From Rutpela maculata (Eukaryota > Arthropoda > Insecta > Coleoptera > Cerambycidae), in contig OW386285.2 of the NCBI GenBank assembly GCA_936432065.2, forward strand, positions 100,693,869-100,757,868: a DNA stretch of 64,000 nucleotides, written 5' to 3'. The notes under the pieces are model-generated. The model was not told the DNA's origin, did not search any database, and saw only the letters and a program-made list of their open reading frames with translations. The position numbers and the translations under genes were made by a program. Below, one piece after another: positions 32,354-45,122 of this stretch. The stretch's first letter is position 1, and each line of letters starts with the position of its first letter.

Positions 32354-34528
32354 CAGTGTGTCCCCGGATTGAGTTTGCGATAGGTGTAATATACCAAAAA
32401 AAAAAATTAGTACGGCTGTCATTTTCTGCAGTCTCCGTCTGCTTGACGTAAAATGGATTTTTACCAAATTTCAGTTAAAATGGGATCTAACTGGCGGAGT
32501 TAATTTAAGAAGAAATAAAGGAAAATAAATAATTGTAGGTAAACTGGTCTTTCTGTTAATTTTACGGAAAAATTCTATTTGAATAATATATTAGGCATTG
32601 AAAGTTAGAGCCATATACCATTGCATCTGAACGAAAAATAATAATAATAATACTTCTTGAAGAAATTAGAAGAAGTTACAAAGAATTAGAAGGGCGGAGT
32701 TATGTAGTAATTTAGGAGGGGTACTATTTGAAATTGTTAATTGTGTTAAAAAATAAAGAGCTATTTACTTTAAGTAGTATTTTTTTTTTTTTTTTGTTCA
32801 AATGCAATGAAAATTGGCATATTAGGCCAGGCAACGAATGCTCAAAAAAGGGTGTAGAGGGAAATTTTAGGGACAGAAAATTTGACTTCGGAATTTTGTT
32901 TGGACTAGTCTGGAGATGAACATATCGAAAGTCCCCACTCCTAGGTGGTGAGCGGGGGCACTTTTTGTTTTTGTTTTTTCGCTTATATCTCAGAAACTAT
33001 GCGTCGTATGGAAAAGGGTAATCTATGCAAAATTAAACATAATTAAATTTCCTACAAGAATGTCTATATTCATTTTCTTCCATGTGTTATAGTTTACGAG
33101 ATATTCGCCAGCCAAAATAGATAATTAAAAAAAAAAAAAGTATTAGGTACCTTGAATATTTCTATCAAAGCGGTTTACCGTGGTCTGCTAATAAATCACA
33201 GTCACAAAACAATCTTTATTTTACAACACTCAACGTATATTTACTAACGTAATATTTTGTCGAAATCTATGCATTTTCTTAAATATACAGTATGACTCAC
33301 TTAAAATGAAGACGCCTTTATAACTTTTTTATTTTGTTTCCGATTTGAATCAAATTTTACTCAAGTATAGAACAAATTAGGATCTACTTATGACCAGAAA
33401 AACATTCGCCTGCTACAAAGGCAAAGCCACCTGTGGTACCAAAATATGCTGAAAAAAATAAAAACATTTTGAATGTTAAAAATTGTAAACAATGCATCGG
33501 ATCGACTCCACAACCGTAAATACACCAAAATTTGATTTGGTTATGGATGGGGGATTTTTCATACACGAGTTCATACATAAGCTCACCTGGCAAAGGGGGT
33601 CCTCAGTTTCCGCAATTTGTGGTGGATATGTGAAATTCGTCAAGACCCATTAATATGATTTTTAATATTTTTCAGCATATTTTGGTACCACAGGTGGCTT
33701 TGCCTTTTCTGGTCATAAGTAGATCCTAATTTGTTCTATACTTGAGTAAAATTTGATTCAAATCGGAAACAAAATAAAAAAGTTATAAGGGCGTCTTCAT
33801 TTTAAGCGAGTCACACTGTATATTTAATGAAATGTATAGATTTCAATAAAATATTACGTTAGTAAATACGTCGAGTGTTGTAAAATAAAGATTGTTTTGT
33901 GACTGTGATTTATTAGCAGACCACGGTAAACCGCTTTGATAGAAATATTCAAGATACTTAATACTTTTTTTTTTTTAATTATCTATTTTGGCTGGCGAAT
34001 ATCTCGTAAACTATAACACACCGGAAGAAAATGAATATGACATTCTTGTATGAAATTTAATTATGTTTAATTTTGCATAGATTACCTTTTTCCATATGAC
34101 GCATAGTTTCCGAGATATAAGCGAAAAACCAAAAAATGGGACCTTTAAAGTGCCCCCCTCTCCTCCACTCACCACCTAGGAGTGGGGACTTTTGATATGT
34201 TCATCTCCAGACTAGTCCAAACAAAGTTCCGAAGTCAAATTTTCTGTCCCTAAAGTTTCCCTCTATAATCATTCGTTGCTTGGTCTATATGGCTCTAACT
34301 CTCAATGCCAAATATTTTATCCAAATAGAATTTTTCCGTAAGATTAACAGAAAGACCAGTTTACCTACAATTATTTATTTTCCTTTATTTTCTTCTTAGA
34401 TTAACTCCGCGAGTTAGATCCCATTTTAACTGAAATTTGGTAAAAATCCATTTTACGTCAACCAGACCGAGACTGCAGAAAATTTTAATTTTTCATTGGT
34501 ATCACAAACTCTATCCGGGGACACACTG
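32354..34528. mobile_element. Mariner-type non-autonomous element A (TA TSD, long TIRs)
   Basis: The ends CAGTGTGTCCCCGGATTGAG and, reversed, CAGTGTGTCCCCGGATAGAG stand between TA dinucleotides (32352-32353, 34529-34530). The arms stay complementary over roughly 700-900 bp (for example CTAGGTGGTGAG near 32940 and CACCACCTAGGA near 34170). There is no transposase. A smaller TA-flanked element sits at the centre. Confidence 0.85.
33288..33818. mobile_element. Mariner-type MITE B nested at the centre of element A
   Basis: The ends CAGTATGACTCACTTAAAAT and, reversed, CAGTGTGACTCGCTTAAAAT stand between TA dinucleotides (33286-33287, 33819-33820). The arms share ATGAAGACGCC, AAATTTTACTCAAGTATAGA and GGTACCA blocks. 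It is non-coding; a half copy is at 5273-5455. Confidence 0.88.
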
Positions 34529-35944
34529 TATAAGACGAAGTATTTAGTTTAAATCTTCCGAGATATCTTCAAAATGAAAGTCCATTAATTAGGCTTTCAA
34601 ATGATTTTTTTTGTTAGTTCTATGGCATAAAAAATAAAAAAATTATGACAGAAACAATGTAAGTACTTTTTTGCATTTTTTAAATAAAAATGTCGCCATT
34701 TTGTTAATGTAAGCAGTCAGCATCAAAATCATTCTGGATTTTCAAGGAGTTACTTCGGTGACTTAAGAAGTGGTTAAGAAAACAAAAACAAAACAAAACA
34801 TTTAAGTAGCTAAAAAAATATATTCCCATATACTGTTTCTTGTTAATACATAGAATGACCTAGACGCTCAAATTTTTTCATCCGCTTACAGCGCTTGCTT
34901 TGGAAAAAAACTGCATTTTAAACTGTAAAGGGATTTTAGAAAAAACGTAACATTTTTATTTCTTTGCAAATATCTCAATAAATATTAGTTTTAGCGAAAA
35001 AATAGTGGACATCAAGAATGAAGCTTATAAACTGAGAATGAATTTGTTTTTTTATATATATATTTGTGTAGGGTTGATGATAGTTTCAGAGATTTTTATT
35101 TTTATGGATGGCATCCGACCACTCTTAGGATGAAGTATTTAATTTAGTTTAAATGTAGAAACTGTGACACTTCCATCAAAAATTCTAAGAAACAAAATTA
35201 AAGGTAATTTATCAACCTCTAAAATGATTCTATGTTTGTTTCTACATCACAAAAAATAAATAAGTTATGGCCGATACAATGGGCATTTTCACATTTTTTT
35301 TATGTACCTGAAGTTTCGAACGTTCAGTTGAACGAATTTAAATTGAAAATTTGAAGTTAATCGACTTGGACGTACAATTTTTCTGATAATATTTGCTGGC
35401 AACGATACTACAACAAATATTACCGTAAAAGTGGTACGCCTAAGTCGATTTATAATTTTTATTAATCTTTCCTTTTCAAATGAAATTCGTTCAAGTGAAC
35501 ATTCAAAACTTCAGGTACATATTTTTTTTTTAACAAAATGTCGCCATTTTGTACCTAATTGTCATTGCTCAGTACCTAATTCAAAATTTTTTCAAAAAAG
35601 CTTTTTTTCGTTAATATATAGCATCACCTAGATGCTCAATTTTTTCGTCCCTTTAAAACACTTGTTTTAGAAAAAAAATTCCATCCGCCATATTAGAGTC
35701 GCCATTTTGAATAGTTTAATTTTGACTTCAGATTCGTAATCAGCGACCACAAAAACATAACTAGGTATCCTATGTCTCAAAAATAAGTTAGTAATACTTT
35801 CTCAAATATTGAATATTTTTTTCAAGATATTTGCCAAATACTATTTTCGTTACCATTGACCCTGTGTAATTAACCCCATGGCAGTCAAATCGATAAGGAA
35901 CTCTCGCACATTATTAAGAACCCTAATACTAAGGTACATGCAAA

Positions 35945-37728
35945 GGGAGGTGTTCTATCGCCACTTCTGTGGAACCTGGTCATGGACGAGCTACTGACGC
36001 TACTGGACAGAGATGGACATAAAACACTAGGCTATGCAGATGACTTAGTCATTCTAGCACAAGGCAAATTTAACAACACAATAAGGGAACGTATGCAACA
36101 GGCCCTAAATGTTGTAACAAAATGGACAGATGAGGAGGGACTAAATATTAGTCCCTCAAAGTCAACCATAATGGCATTCACCAGAAGAAGGAAATTAGAG
36201 GGGCTGGGACCACTAAAACTTCGAGGTGAACTAATACAACTATCGGGCGAGGTAAAATACCTGGGAGTAATACTAGATCCCAAACTTACCTGGAACCAAC
36301 AGTTAAACAGAACCAAAAAAAACACTCATGCTGGCCAGGCGCACCCATGGGAAAACATGGGGACTAAGGCCAAGCATAATGTACTGGACATATATCATGG
36401 TGGTTAGACCCATGATCACATACGCATCTTTGGTATGGTGGCCAAAGATGTTGCAGCGCACTGCTGCCGCTGAACTAAGCAAAATACAAAGACTTGCCTG
36501 TCTGGCGGTAACAGGAGCGATGAAAACCACACCAACAGCAGCCATGGAGGTCCTTCTGGACCTCCCCCCCCTCCACCTGAGGGCGATGGGACACTTCAGG
36601 CTGCAATGCAAACCCAGCGACAAATACGCCGCGCTGGGGCACAATCGAATTAGGAACCTTGTGGGAGTGACAACATCTCTGATGAGGACTGATCACATGA
36701 TCCCTAAATATACCTTCAACAGAAACTTCGAAATAAAAATAGAAGATCGAAGTGAATGGTCATTAACCGGTAACAGCATCAGACCGCGGGACCTGGTCTG
36801 GTATACAGACGGATCAAGGACCGCTGAAGGTACTGGTGCCGGCATATATAGCGATATGAGGAACTCTTAGTTCAGCACATCGATAGGAAAATACACCTCT
36901 GTCTTTCAGGCAGAAGTATACGCAATACTAGATTGCGCAATAGAAAACAACAGGAGAGCCTATAAAAATAGGCAGATCAGTATTCTAACAGACAGCCAGG
37001 CAGCTTTAGGGGCACTGTCAAACCCCAAAGTGACGTCCAAGCTGATATGAGAATGCCAAGAAGAACTAAGAGCCCTAGCGGACCACAACAAGGTAACCCT
37101 TCAGTGGGTGCCGGGACACGTAGGAATCGATGGCAACGAAAAAGCTGACGAGCTAGCGAGAAAGGGATCGTCAGCTCCATATATTGGCCCAGAACCGGCC
37201 CTGGGAGTGCCTAAAACCACAGTACGGGACCAAATGAGGGACTGGATCAAGAACCAACACAAAGAATACTGGGACAAAATAACCGGACAACAACATGGTA
37301 AAACCTCTATTAAGGAACCATCCAGAAAGAAGACTGAAGAACTGCTGTCACTAAGCAGGAATCAGCTCCGCATAATCACTGGCTTCCTAACAGGGCACTG
37401 CGCCTTGAAAGGACACCTTCACAAAATGGGATTATTCAACGGAGACCTAAAATGCAGACAATGCAATAGGGCAACGGAGACATCCTATCACATCCTGTGC
37501 AACTGTGAGGCTTTGGATCACAGAAGACAGGCAATATATGGACAACCAAGACTGAGTCCAGAAGAATATGAAGCCAAACCAGCGATGGGGTTGTACAAAC
37601 TAGTGCAAGGGACCAGAGAGCTGGATTGGTTATCATAATACAAATGGGAGAATATCACAATAAGCCCAAGAGGCTGCAGTGATTCCGGAAACGTAAGTTA
37701 GACGGCTCCCGAACAAAAAAAAAAAAAA
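35945..37728 (+). pseudogene. RNase H-bearing LINE (I/R1/LOA-like), 5'-truncated
   Basis: The insertion starts inside the RT domain: GGVLSPLLWN, then in the 35982-36407 frame LGYADDLVIL (catalytic Asp pair at residues 20-21) and VKYLGVILDPKLTW. A frameshift near 36320 leads to the 36328 frame with the thumb region and, at residues 159-163, YTDGS, the first RNase H Asp. In-frame TAG (36868) and TGA (37048) precede QWVPGHVGIDGNEKADELA and a C-terminal CX2CX8HX4C zinc knuckle (C116, C119, H128, C133). An A-rich tail ends at 37728. The 14-bp duplication AAGGTACATGCAAA flanks it (35931-35944, 37729-37742). Confidence 0.92.
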
Positions 37729-37899
37729 AAGGTACATGCAAAAATTCAGCAAATTTTTTCCCTTGTTGGATGTTCATTTTTCCTGGATTAAGGCCTCCGA
37801 CAAACTGTGGGCTATAAACACCCAGACATCTGATCTTTAATATTTGCTGACTATATGAAGAAAACTTTGCTTTAGAGAATGTTGACAACACTAACTCTA

Positions 37900-38175
37900 A
37901 CAAATGGAAATATGGCAAAGGCATCAGACACGGCTGTGTCAGCAACCCTCTTTAACATCTATAGTGAATACATGATGCAACATGTACTGGGTGGAGTACC
38001 TGTTTACCTATTTCACACTTGAGATTTGCAGATGATAGGTACGTTAATTGCAGCAAGTGAGGATGAGGTTATATGCTTTATAAACAACAAGCTCTGAGTA
38101 CAGTTTAAGTGTAAATTACAATAAACGAAAATTATGGCCTGTTGAAAGTGACGACAATTTTGTCATTAAGATTAT
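37900..38175 (+). pseudogene. Reverse-transcriptase fragment of another LINE
   Basis: Adjacent frames read KYGKGIRHGCVSNPL and, one base shifted, LFNIYSEYMMQHVL, then LQMIGTLIAASEDEV and KIMA. This is the RT palm of many LINEs and RTE-like elements (GVRQGCxLSPxLFNLYSE, YADDxxLLA, NxxKTKxM), with the YADD box degraded to LQMI. Only about 90 codons are present. Confidence 0.65.
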
Positions 38176-38709
38176 TTTGCAGCAGATTTAATGCTTTTTA
38201 TATCTATTGAGATTTACTAAGTTTCCAGTATAAAAATACCCATTGATCGAATATTATCAGCAAAAATAAAATCGGCTATATCTCACCTGAATGTTTTTGA
38301 TAAAATACCTACAATGATAGATTCGAAAATAACGGAAGATTTTATATAGAAAATGATACACTGTGCGTATTTGAGAATCTTGAACATAATAAACGAGATT
38401 GCCAAGAATCTTGGTCAACTAACAGGTTCGACTCGTCATATCTCCAAAACAAAAACTATGCTCAACTTGAAATTTTGCCTACTTTAAAGTATCACCATAA
38501 GCTATCATTTAGACCACTTTTGAATCGAATTCATGAGGACTCCAAAAGGGGCGAAATTTTGGGTCACTCTTTGGTACACCTATATATTATAATGTGATCT
38601 GGAACTACCCGAATTATATTTTGATCTTATTCCGTTGAAGGGTTGGGGGGTAAACGGGGGTAAATAGGTAAAGCAAGCCAGTAAGAGTACATAATATCAT
38701 TAATAATGT
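38176..38709. other. Unannotated stretch
   Basis: No gene is seen. It has phrases such as CATATCTCCAAAACAAAAACT that are common in insect repeats. Confidence 0.3.
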
Positions 38710-39232
38710 ATGTACGAGAAGCTAGGGACTCAAAATTTTCTTGTTATTAGCCAACCTCACTATCACCACCCCCCATTACCATCCGCACCCAATTTATGAA
38801 AGGACGTAAAAAAAAATAAAATTGTGATTTAGTGTGTGTACAAGAACTAAGGCTTCAAAAATTTTTTGGAATTAATGAACCCCCACCTACCACCCCCATC
38901 CCATTATTAAAGGGAGTTAAAAAAAATTAATTTACGATTTAGTGTGTACAAGAATCAAAGGCCAAAATACTTTTTTGGCATCAGCCACCCCCTCTACCAC
39001 CCCCACCCATTACTAAAGGGAATAAAAACAAAACTGCGATTCAGTGTATGTGTACAAGAACCAAAGGCCTGAAACTTTTTTTGGGCATTGGCCACCCCCT
39101 CTACCATCTCCATTCCATTATTAAAAAAAGGTAAAAAAATAGAATTGTGATAGTGTGTACGTATCAAAGGTGAACCAAAGGCCTCAATTTTTTTTTGGCA
39201 TCAGCCTCCTCTCTACCACTGCCACTACTGTG
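38710..39232. repeat. Diverged tandem repeat, about 4.5 units of 105-127 bp
   Basis: Units begin near 38710, 38837, 38946, 39053 and 39158. Each carries GTACAAGAA.CAAAGGC-like bases, a T-run with TTGGCATCAGCC, a C-rich CCCCCTCTACCACCCCCA block, CATTATTAAAGGG and an AAATTGTGATTTAGTGTGT end. Divergence between units is high, so the array is old. Confidence 0.85.
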
Positions 39233-41336
39233 TGACATATCGTTTTATAGGTTTTTTAGGTAGACGATTTCAAATAAGAGTTCTATGAACAATTCGAAAC
39301 AATTATTTCCACATAATGGAGCGCAGATATAGTATCCAAATTTTATTCGTTGTAAGAGACTTGGATAGGAAATCTGATGTGGAAATAGTGATTCCTTAGG
39401 CAGCTGTTTTAAGTTTTATAGTGAGTAATTAGTATGCAGAATATGTGATTAAATTTTTCAAAATATTGTTCGAAGTCGCATGATTTGCACGCCACCGGTG
39501 GAGAGCTACATTTACAGTATGATTTACCATGATATTCGGAAAATAAAATGGTGTACTAGTCTTCAATGTGGGAAAGTCCCTGCAAAATTTTAGAGTGATC
39601 CGAGGTAATTTAGTATATTAAAAATGGTTAAATCCTACGAAGATATGCTACTGTTATGTGTTTGTGGTCAGTAATAGTTCGATGAACTTACTTGTGAAAG
39701 AACATATCGGAGATGTTTACATTTCCTTAATTGGCGTACAAAGTTAGGCTGACGGGTGCGGTCAAAGTGCCGCATTTTTTGTTTTCGGTCGAACAATCAA
39801 GACACCGGCAAGTAAAAAGCATCGCCGAAGTTTTGGTGTTTTTGTGTTATTGGCGGTTTTAAGTAAATATTTCTTATATCTACTTGTTGTAGAGTTCACT
39901 AGCATAGGGTCAATGTCTTTTCGATTTATTTCGCTATTTTTGTAGTGTGATTTGATTAAAATCAAAAAGTCGCTTTTACTCTTCTCGCTTTGCTGTTAAT
40001 AGTGTCAATCCCAAGTCTGATAAAGTGATATGGTTGTACTGTATTACGTCAGATTGGTTCAAGTTATTGGCGGTGCATTTCTACAAAAAATAAGGTAATT
40101 TTTTTGATCATATTTTTTTTTAATTTTTCATTTTTTTAACTTCTTTCGGTGGGGGCAACCTGTTGTTAAATTTTCCGTATGTCGTGGTAGATCACTCTGT
40201 ATATTCTAGAAATTATTTGTTGCGCAATAATCCGTCCTTAAGCCCTACTTAGGTATTAAAATTAAAACTTTAAAATATCCAGGTAAAACTATTCTGGGGC
40301 CTCCTAGCATAATATGAAAATCCTGGTGACAAAAGTAGGTATAATAAAAAATAAAACCTGACGTGCACAAAAAATATGGGCTGTATAGATCATCTTATTT
40401 CTATTTCCAATTTTACAGATGGTTTTCAAATGCGCCAACAATGAATTTGGTAAAGATCAAATGTCGGCACAGTTGAACATCTATATTTAAACAGATGAAA
40501 TGGAGATGACATGAATTATAATATACTTAATAGGGGGCGATCTGAAGCATTCCAAGGTAATATGCAGGCGATCGGGGGTAATCTGGAGGCAATACGGGGC
40601 GATATTGACCACTGAGGCGATATTTTGTCCCACAGTTTTCATGTGGAAAATGGAAAAATTGGAAAATTTAGTTCTCAAATTAAATTATTGTTGTCAAAAT
40701 GACTAAAATAAAAACATGATACATTTATTAACCATGACATAAGATAATCATAAATCACAGTAAATAACTATCAAGTAAGAACACAAATCTAGAAAATTGC
40801 TGTGCATTTAGTAGTGTCATGACCATTTTACTTAAAATTAAGAGTAGTTGACAAGCAAAAAATATTAAGGATAGTTGATAGTATTGTTAACGAAATGTCT
40901 TGTGTACTTCATCGGATGTTATAGAGGTTGTAAATAATGTGACGCAAAATTTGTTAGGTACCATCTAAATCTAAAGTAGTTTACGAAAAAACTGAGGAAA
41001 AACCTACTTCAAATTTGTAGAATGGTGTAAAATGAAGAAGTTAAAAAGTTATGCTGAAAATATACTTTTGATGTATTTTTCTGAAGTTAGTCAAGAAAAT
41101 TAGGTTCTTTATGATCATATTCGATGTTGAAATTAAATTCTTTTTTTTTTTTCGGTTCATTTACTTTTGTAAAGAAACAGCCTTAGGGCAATAAAGTATT
41201 TTTAGTGCTTTAGAGTGGTAAAAGTGCTTACTTTAGGACTATTAAGGGCGGTAAAGCATAGATTATAGCCCGATCGTACATAACATCAATTTCAATTATA
41301 TAATTATGAATGATTAATTATTCAATGTAAATACAT
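39233..41336. other. Non-coding stretch, probable intron of the CEP170-like gene
   Basis: No exon was recognised on the minus strand. A small repetitive patch at about 40536-40625 repeats GGCGAT/GGGGGTAATCTGGAGGC-like motifs. Since a strong donor lies at 41338, the sequence directly left of it is intronic by inference. Confidence 0.4.
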
Positions 41337-41338
41337 AC

Positions 41339-43931
41339 CACTTCCATCTTTTTTAAGTCCTTTCGATGCGCTATTCGTCACTGGGGGTTTTGTCGTTCGC
41401 ATACTAAATCTACCACTATCTGTCCTCGAAAACACTTGTGGTCTATTCGGAGTCGTTTTAGTCGCACTACCCACTTTTGGCACATTTTTCACTTCTAATT
41501 TTGCAGAAGGCGGAGGTGTTCCCCTTTTACAGATGTTTTGCAAATACCTACTTTGCACATCATTGGTCTTCATAGGTTTTCTATCTACAGAAATGGCTCG
41601 TTCCTGCTTGATTTCTGGTTGGAAAGACTTCCGCCTCATTTCTGGGGTGTTCGGACATTTTATCGGCGATGGTTCGTTGTCTATTCTGGCTCGTCTCAAA
41701 CTAAATGCTCTGTTACATCTTGTATTAGTGATATTTGATAAATCTTTTCGTTTCTGCATGTTCTTTTCAAAGTCTTCCTCGGAACTCGATTCTGTATCAC
41801 CAAACTGGCTCCTGTCAATTTTCTGATGGTCAGATATACTTGATCTTCTGTTCGTTATATAGTTAGGTTTGATACACGCAGTGGAGGAGCTTCTTTGTAT
41901 TGAGGTATTTCTTGTGAGACCAGGGGAATTGCAAATGTTTGATTCTTTTTGTGGATTGACAACATTTGTATTTTTTGGGGAATGGATTTGATTTTTTGTT
42001 GAAAAACTACTAGATCTCCTGATAGGAGAATTGTTAGGGGAATTTTGTATCTTATGAATGACTTTATTTTGGGAATATTGATTAAACAAATTAGTGTATG
42101 TTTGGTCAATACCTTGTAAGTTTTTATTCTGGAAATGCTCCAGTTTGTTAGATATATTCATAGTTCTATCGTCCAATGAATTATGTCTAGTGTGTGAGGC
42201 TCTTTGTTTTAATAAATGTGCGGTATTGTTTAGTTGCATGCCATATTTTGCATCATAATCACTATCCGGATCGCTGTCAAGAGATAAACGTTGCTGAAGA
42301 GAATTTATATAATTTTGTGTCGGTCTTAGTATTAGATCAGTATCCAAACTACTATCAGAAAACTCCACATTCATAGAATTCAAACTATTTCTGCTACGTG
42401 GTCGCGAAATTGTATGTATTGGAGATGGAATTTTTGTCGGGGAAGATTTTCCGGAGTTGCCTCCCACAGCAGGGGGCAAATTAGCTGTGTTTGTAGGTGA
42501 TATGTTGGATAGTTTGCCAAATACAAGGTTAGCACTAACAACTCCACTGGAATCAACAGATACATTAGGTTTTTTCACTTCGATACTTTGCACATTTACA
42601 ATATTTGCAGTTAATTTTGGTTTATTCTTTTTAACAACTTCTCTATCATGTAATGGTTCTATGACGCCATCGTTATAATTTTTACCATCGATATAAGCTT
42701 GAACTTGCACTTCAGATTTTGTAAGACTATATTTTCGTTCCGGTTTCTTTTCATTTCTTGGCTTAAAAGCACCACTAGAAGTAACTGAAATTACTGATCC
42801 TTGATCATAAGACTTTTCTAAGCCTTCATGTTTAGCCTTAGGACTAGGAAACATAATTTTAGTAAAAGTTGTGTTATGTAAATCACATTCGCCATTATTT
42901 AAGGTTTTATCCAATTCCTGTTCCACATCTTGCGTAATGGACATGTTTTGTGTTGGGGACATAATTGGTGAGAGCACCTTACCTAAAGTACTTTTTGGCT
43001 GAGTTGGAGTGGAAGCTAGTTTGTCAAATTTTCTTACTGTAGGAGATCTTGGTGATTTCAAAGCATTCTCTTCTAATAAATTCAATGCCTGTACACCTTT
43101 GGTAACTTCAGTTTCTTTCAAATTAGACTTGTCTACAATTACTGAGGCATTTCGTAATACATGATCTCTCATAGCGGAAAGACTTTTAACATACTCCTCC
43201 GTTTTCTTTTGTATCGAAACTTGTTCAATTTTAAATTCTCTGTCTATACTCATTCTTGCTTTCTGCTCTTCTGAATAATTATCAGCATCCAAGGTGTAAG
43301 TTCCAGCATCACTTGCTGTGTCTGATTTATCAAAATCAAATTCTGGTCCATCTACAAATATATCGTCTTTATTGTTCTCTTCTCCAATATACATTTTTTC
43401 ACATTCTGGACTGGTAAACTGCTGTTTCTTTACATTGGAATTTGATGAAGTTTTAGACTGATCTTTTGGACTAAATGGACTTATTAAATCTAATTCAGGA
43501 CTAGACACATCTTTTAATTCAATCTCATCAGGACTCGTTATGCTAGGTAGAACAGCGTTAGGAAATGACTGTGTCATTCTCTCTGAAGTAACATTTTTCA
43601 ATAGTAAAGTTAGATCACTACGTTTACCACTACCCCTTGCACTTTTAGCTCGATCAGTTTTCTCATCCGATGAAAAATACCCTTCCGACTGAAAACTTGA
43701 TTTTCTAGGCAAATTTCCAGTTAAGGGCAGTTGTTTTGTAGGTGGAGTGCTCGCAGAGTCCTCTATTTTTGATAAAGACTGGCCTCTTTTGTGCCTTTTT
43801 TGAAGTTTTTCAGCCAAAGCCTTTTGCCTCTGTGTGTCAACATTTTTATTATTCCCAAAATCTATTGTAAAGGCCAAGGGTTTTGGTGATTCGGGGACAT
43901 TTGCGGGGGAAGATGCAGTGTCTTCGTCCAT
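41339..43931 (-). CDS. Cep170: CEP170-like centrosomal protein, first large coding exon
   Basis: One open exon of 864 codons plus one base. The start at 43931 is preceded two codons upstream by an in-frame TGA, so this ATG is the likely start. Conserved family landmarks are PLAFTIDF at residues 18-25, AGTYTLDADNYSEEQKARMS at 209-228 followed by IDREF, and NRAFSLRRARID at 740-751, near the start of the CEP170 C-terminal region. Between them the protein is Ser/Thr/Pro-rich and low in structure. Vertebrate CEP170 binds microtubules and marks subdistal centriolar appendages; a similar role is inferred. The exon ends at G|GTATGT (donor GT at 41338-41337, phase 1), so the C-terminus lies in exons not found here. 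The FHA domain that starts vertebrate CEP170 is absent. Confidence 0.75.
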
Positions 43932-44200
43932 GACTCAACACGAAAAAATTTGGCCGATTGAACCTAAAAATACAAACAAAATCTTTGCCAAATTTGTACT
44001 ATACCATATTTTAAGGGTTAATATTAATCTAGACGTTACTCACTTGATTTAATATTAATCCTATCAGAAAAATTGCACATTACTTGCACTAAGTTTAAAT
44101 CTACAAAAAAAAACTAATTCCCATGGCATTTAACTACATTTTTTACAGCTGTAAGGTGCGGACGAAGCAGCTCTGGCAGCAGCGCGACTGGCGAAAACTG
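43932..44200 (-). promoter_or_regulatory. 5' UTR acceptor and candidate upstream non-coding exon of the CEP170-like gene
   Basis: On the minus strand TTTGTATTTTTAG ends at 43964, a good splice acceptor 32 bases before the ATG. A possible partner donor AGCT|GTAAAA lies at 44146-44145, following a GC-richer stretch (44150-44200, GCTGCTGCCAGAGCTGC on the minus strand). This would make a 5' UTR exon with an intron of about 180 bp. CCAATCACGG lies just upstream near 44220. All of this is inference from motifs. Confidence 0.4.
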
Positions 44201-45122
44201 ACAGTAAAATTTTTACCGTGATTGGTCATTTACGACGTTTACATGGAACATTACAACGACTACGCGCATTGTCTAAAGTTTTAAATTTAGATTTGCTAAA
44301 TTCTACGCAAAAACGATCAATCTAATTGCTCTGGAGATAAATGATTACTTAAACATAAAATGTAAACATTTACACAGTAACATAGTCCTTTAGTAATGAT
44401 ACCATGTAAGTAAAATATGGCACTACCTTGTTAAAAAAGATTAGGTAGGTAGGTACCTATACATTTAAAAATTGTTTTAGGTATATAACTGGGTATCATT
44501 GCCTATTTAAAACAAATCACGATTATCAGAACACACACGCGTCGTTAGCATAATGTATTACCTACTTGAAAAGTAGGTCTAAAATAAAATAAGTAAGTAA
44601 GTATGTAGGCATCTACAACAAACAAAATAAATAAGTGCGAACATCACGCAGGTTAATGATCGCGTTATAAATTATTATTTATGAATAAGAATAACGGCAA
44701 GTTTTATAACGACTAAAGTGTGAATATGGTGCACACATATATAGATTTGTACCTGCTGTTTAGCTGTTCTAGGTACTTAGATATCTCGGTATGCATATAT
44801 TATTTTTAAATATATAGGTATCTACGAATATATAAATTGTGCTAATACCTTTTAATCTGTGTCATTCCTCATCTAAATTGTGATATTCTAATGCATATGA
44901 TGTACAGCTTAGATGTTCTAATTAATAAATACAGCGATAAAGTTTTAGTTTATTGTATTGGTATTTTTATTTTAACATTCATTGAAGATTTGAAATTCCG
45001 CGCGGTGACGTCAAAAACCTCTTTCCCGATGAACGCGCACGAGTTGGCACGATGTTAATTGCGGATATTCGATTGTCAACCAGGGTTGGCTCTAGCTGAT
45101 GCATAAATTAAAGAATATTATA
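44201..45122. other. Upstream region of the CEP170-like gene
   Basis: No second gene is seen. It probably contains the promoter of the minus-strand gene; no TATA box stands out. Confidence 0.35.

Larger units (their letters stand above)
31762..37814. mobile_element. Outer inverted-repeat element C, host of a three-level nest
   Basis: The left end TAGCCCAGGAAAA and the right end (GGGCTA near 37814, TTTTCCTGG near 37787) are inverted. Both are followed by a shared block around ACTAAGGTRCATGCAAAAATTCAG and the complement of GTTCCTTATCGATTTGAC. The right arm is split by the LINE at 35945-37728. The middle is occupied by the TA-flanked element 32354-34528. Between 34540 and 35850 two related blocks (GATGAAGTATTTAGTTTAAA and GATGGCATCCGA types) lie in direct orientation. 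Borders are approximate and TA is the likely target site. Confidence 0.6.

Noticed and set aside
36303..36696. Minus-strand ORFs of 73 and 113 codons
   Set aside because: They are antisense shadows of the LINE thumb region.
38710..39232. CRISPR array
   Set aside because: The units are long, diverged and lack unique spacers; the genome is an animal's.
41533..42678. Plus-strand and alternative-frame ORFs
   Set aside because: They overlap the CEP170-like exon and carry no independent motif.
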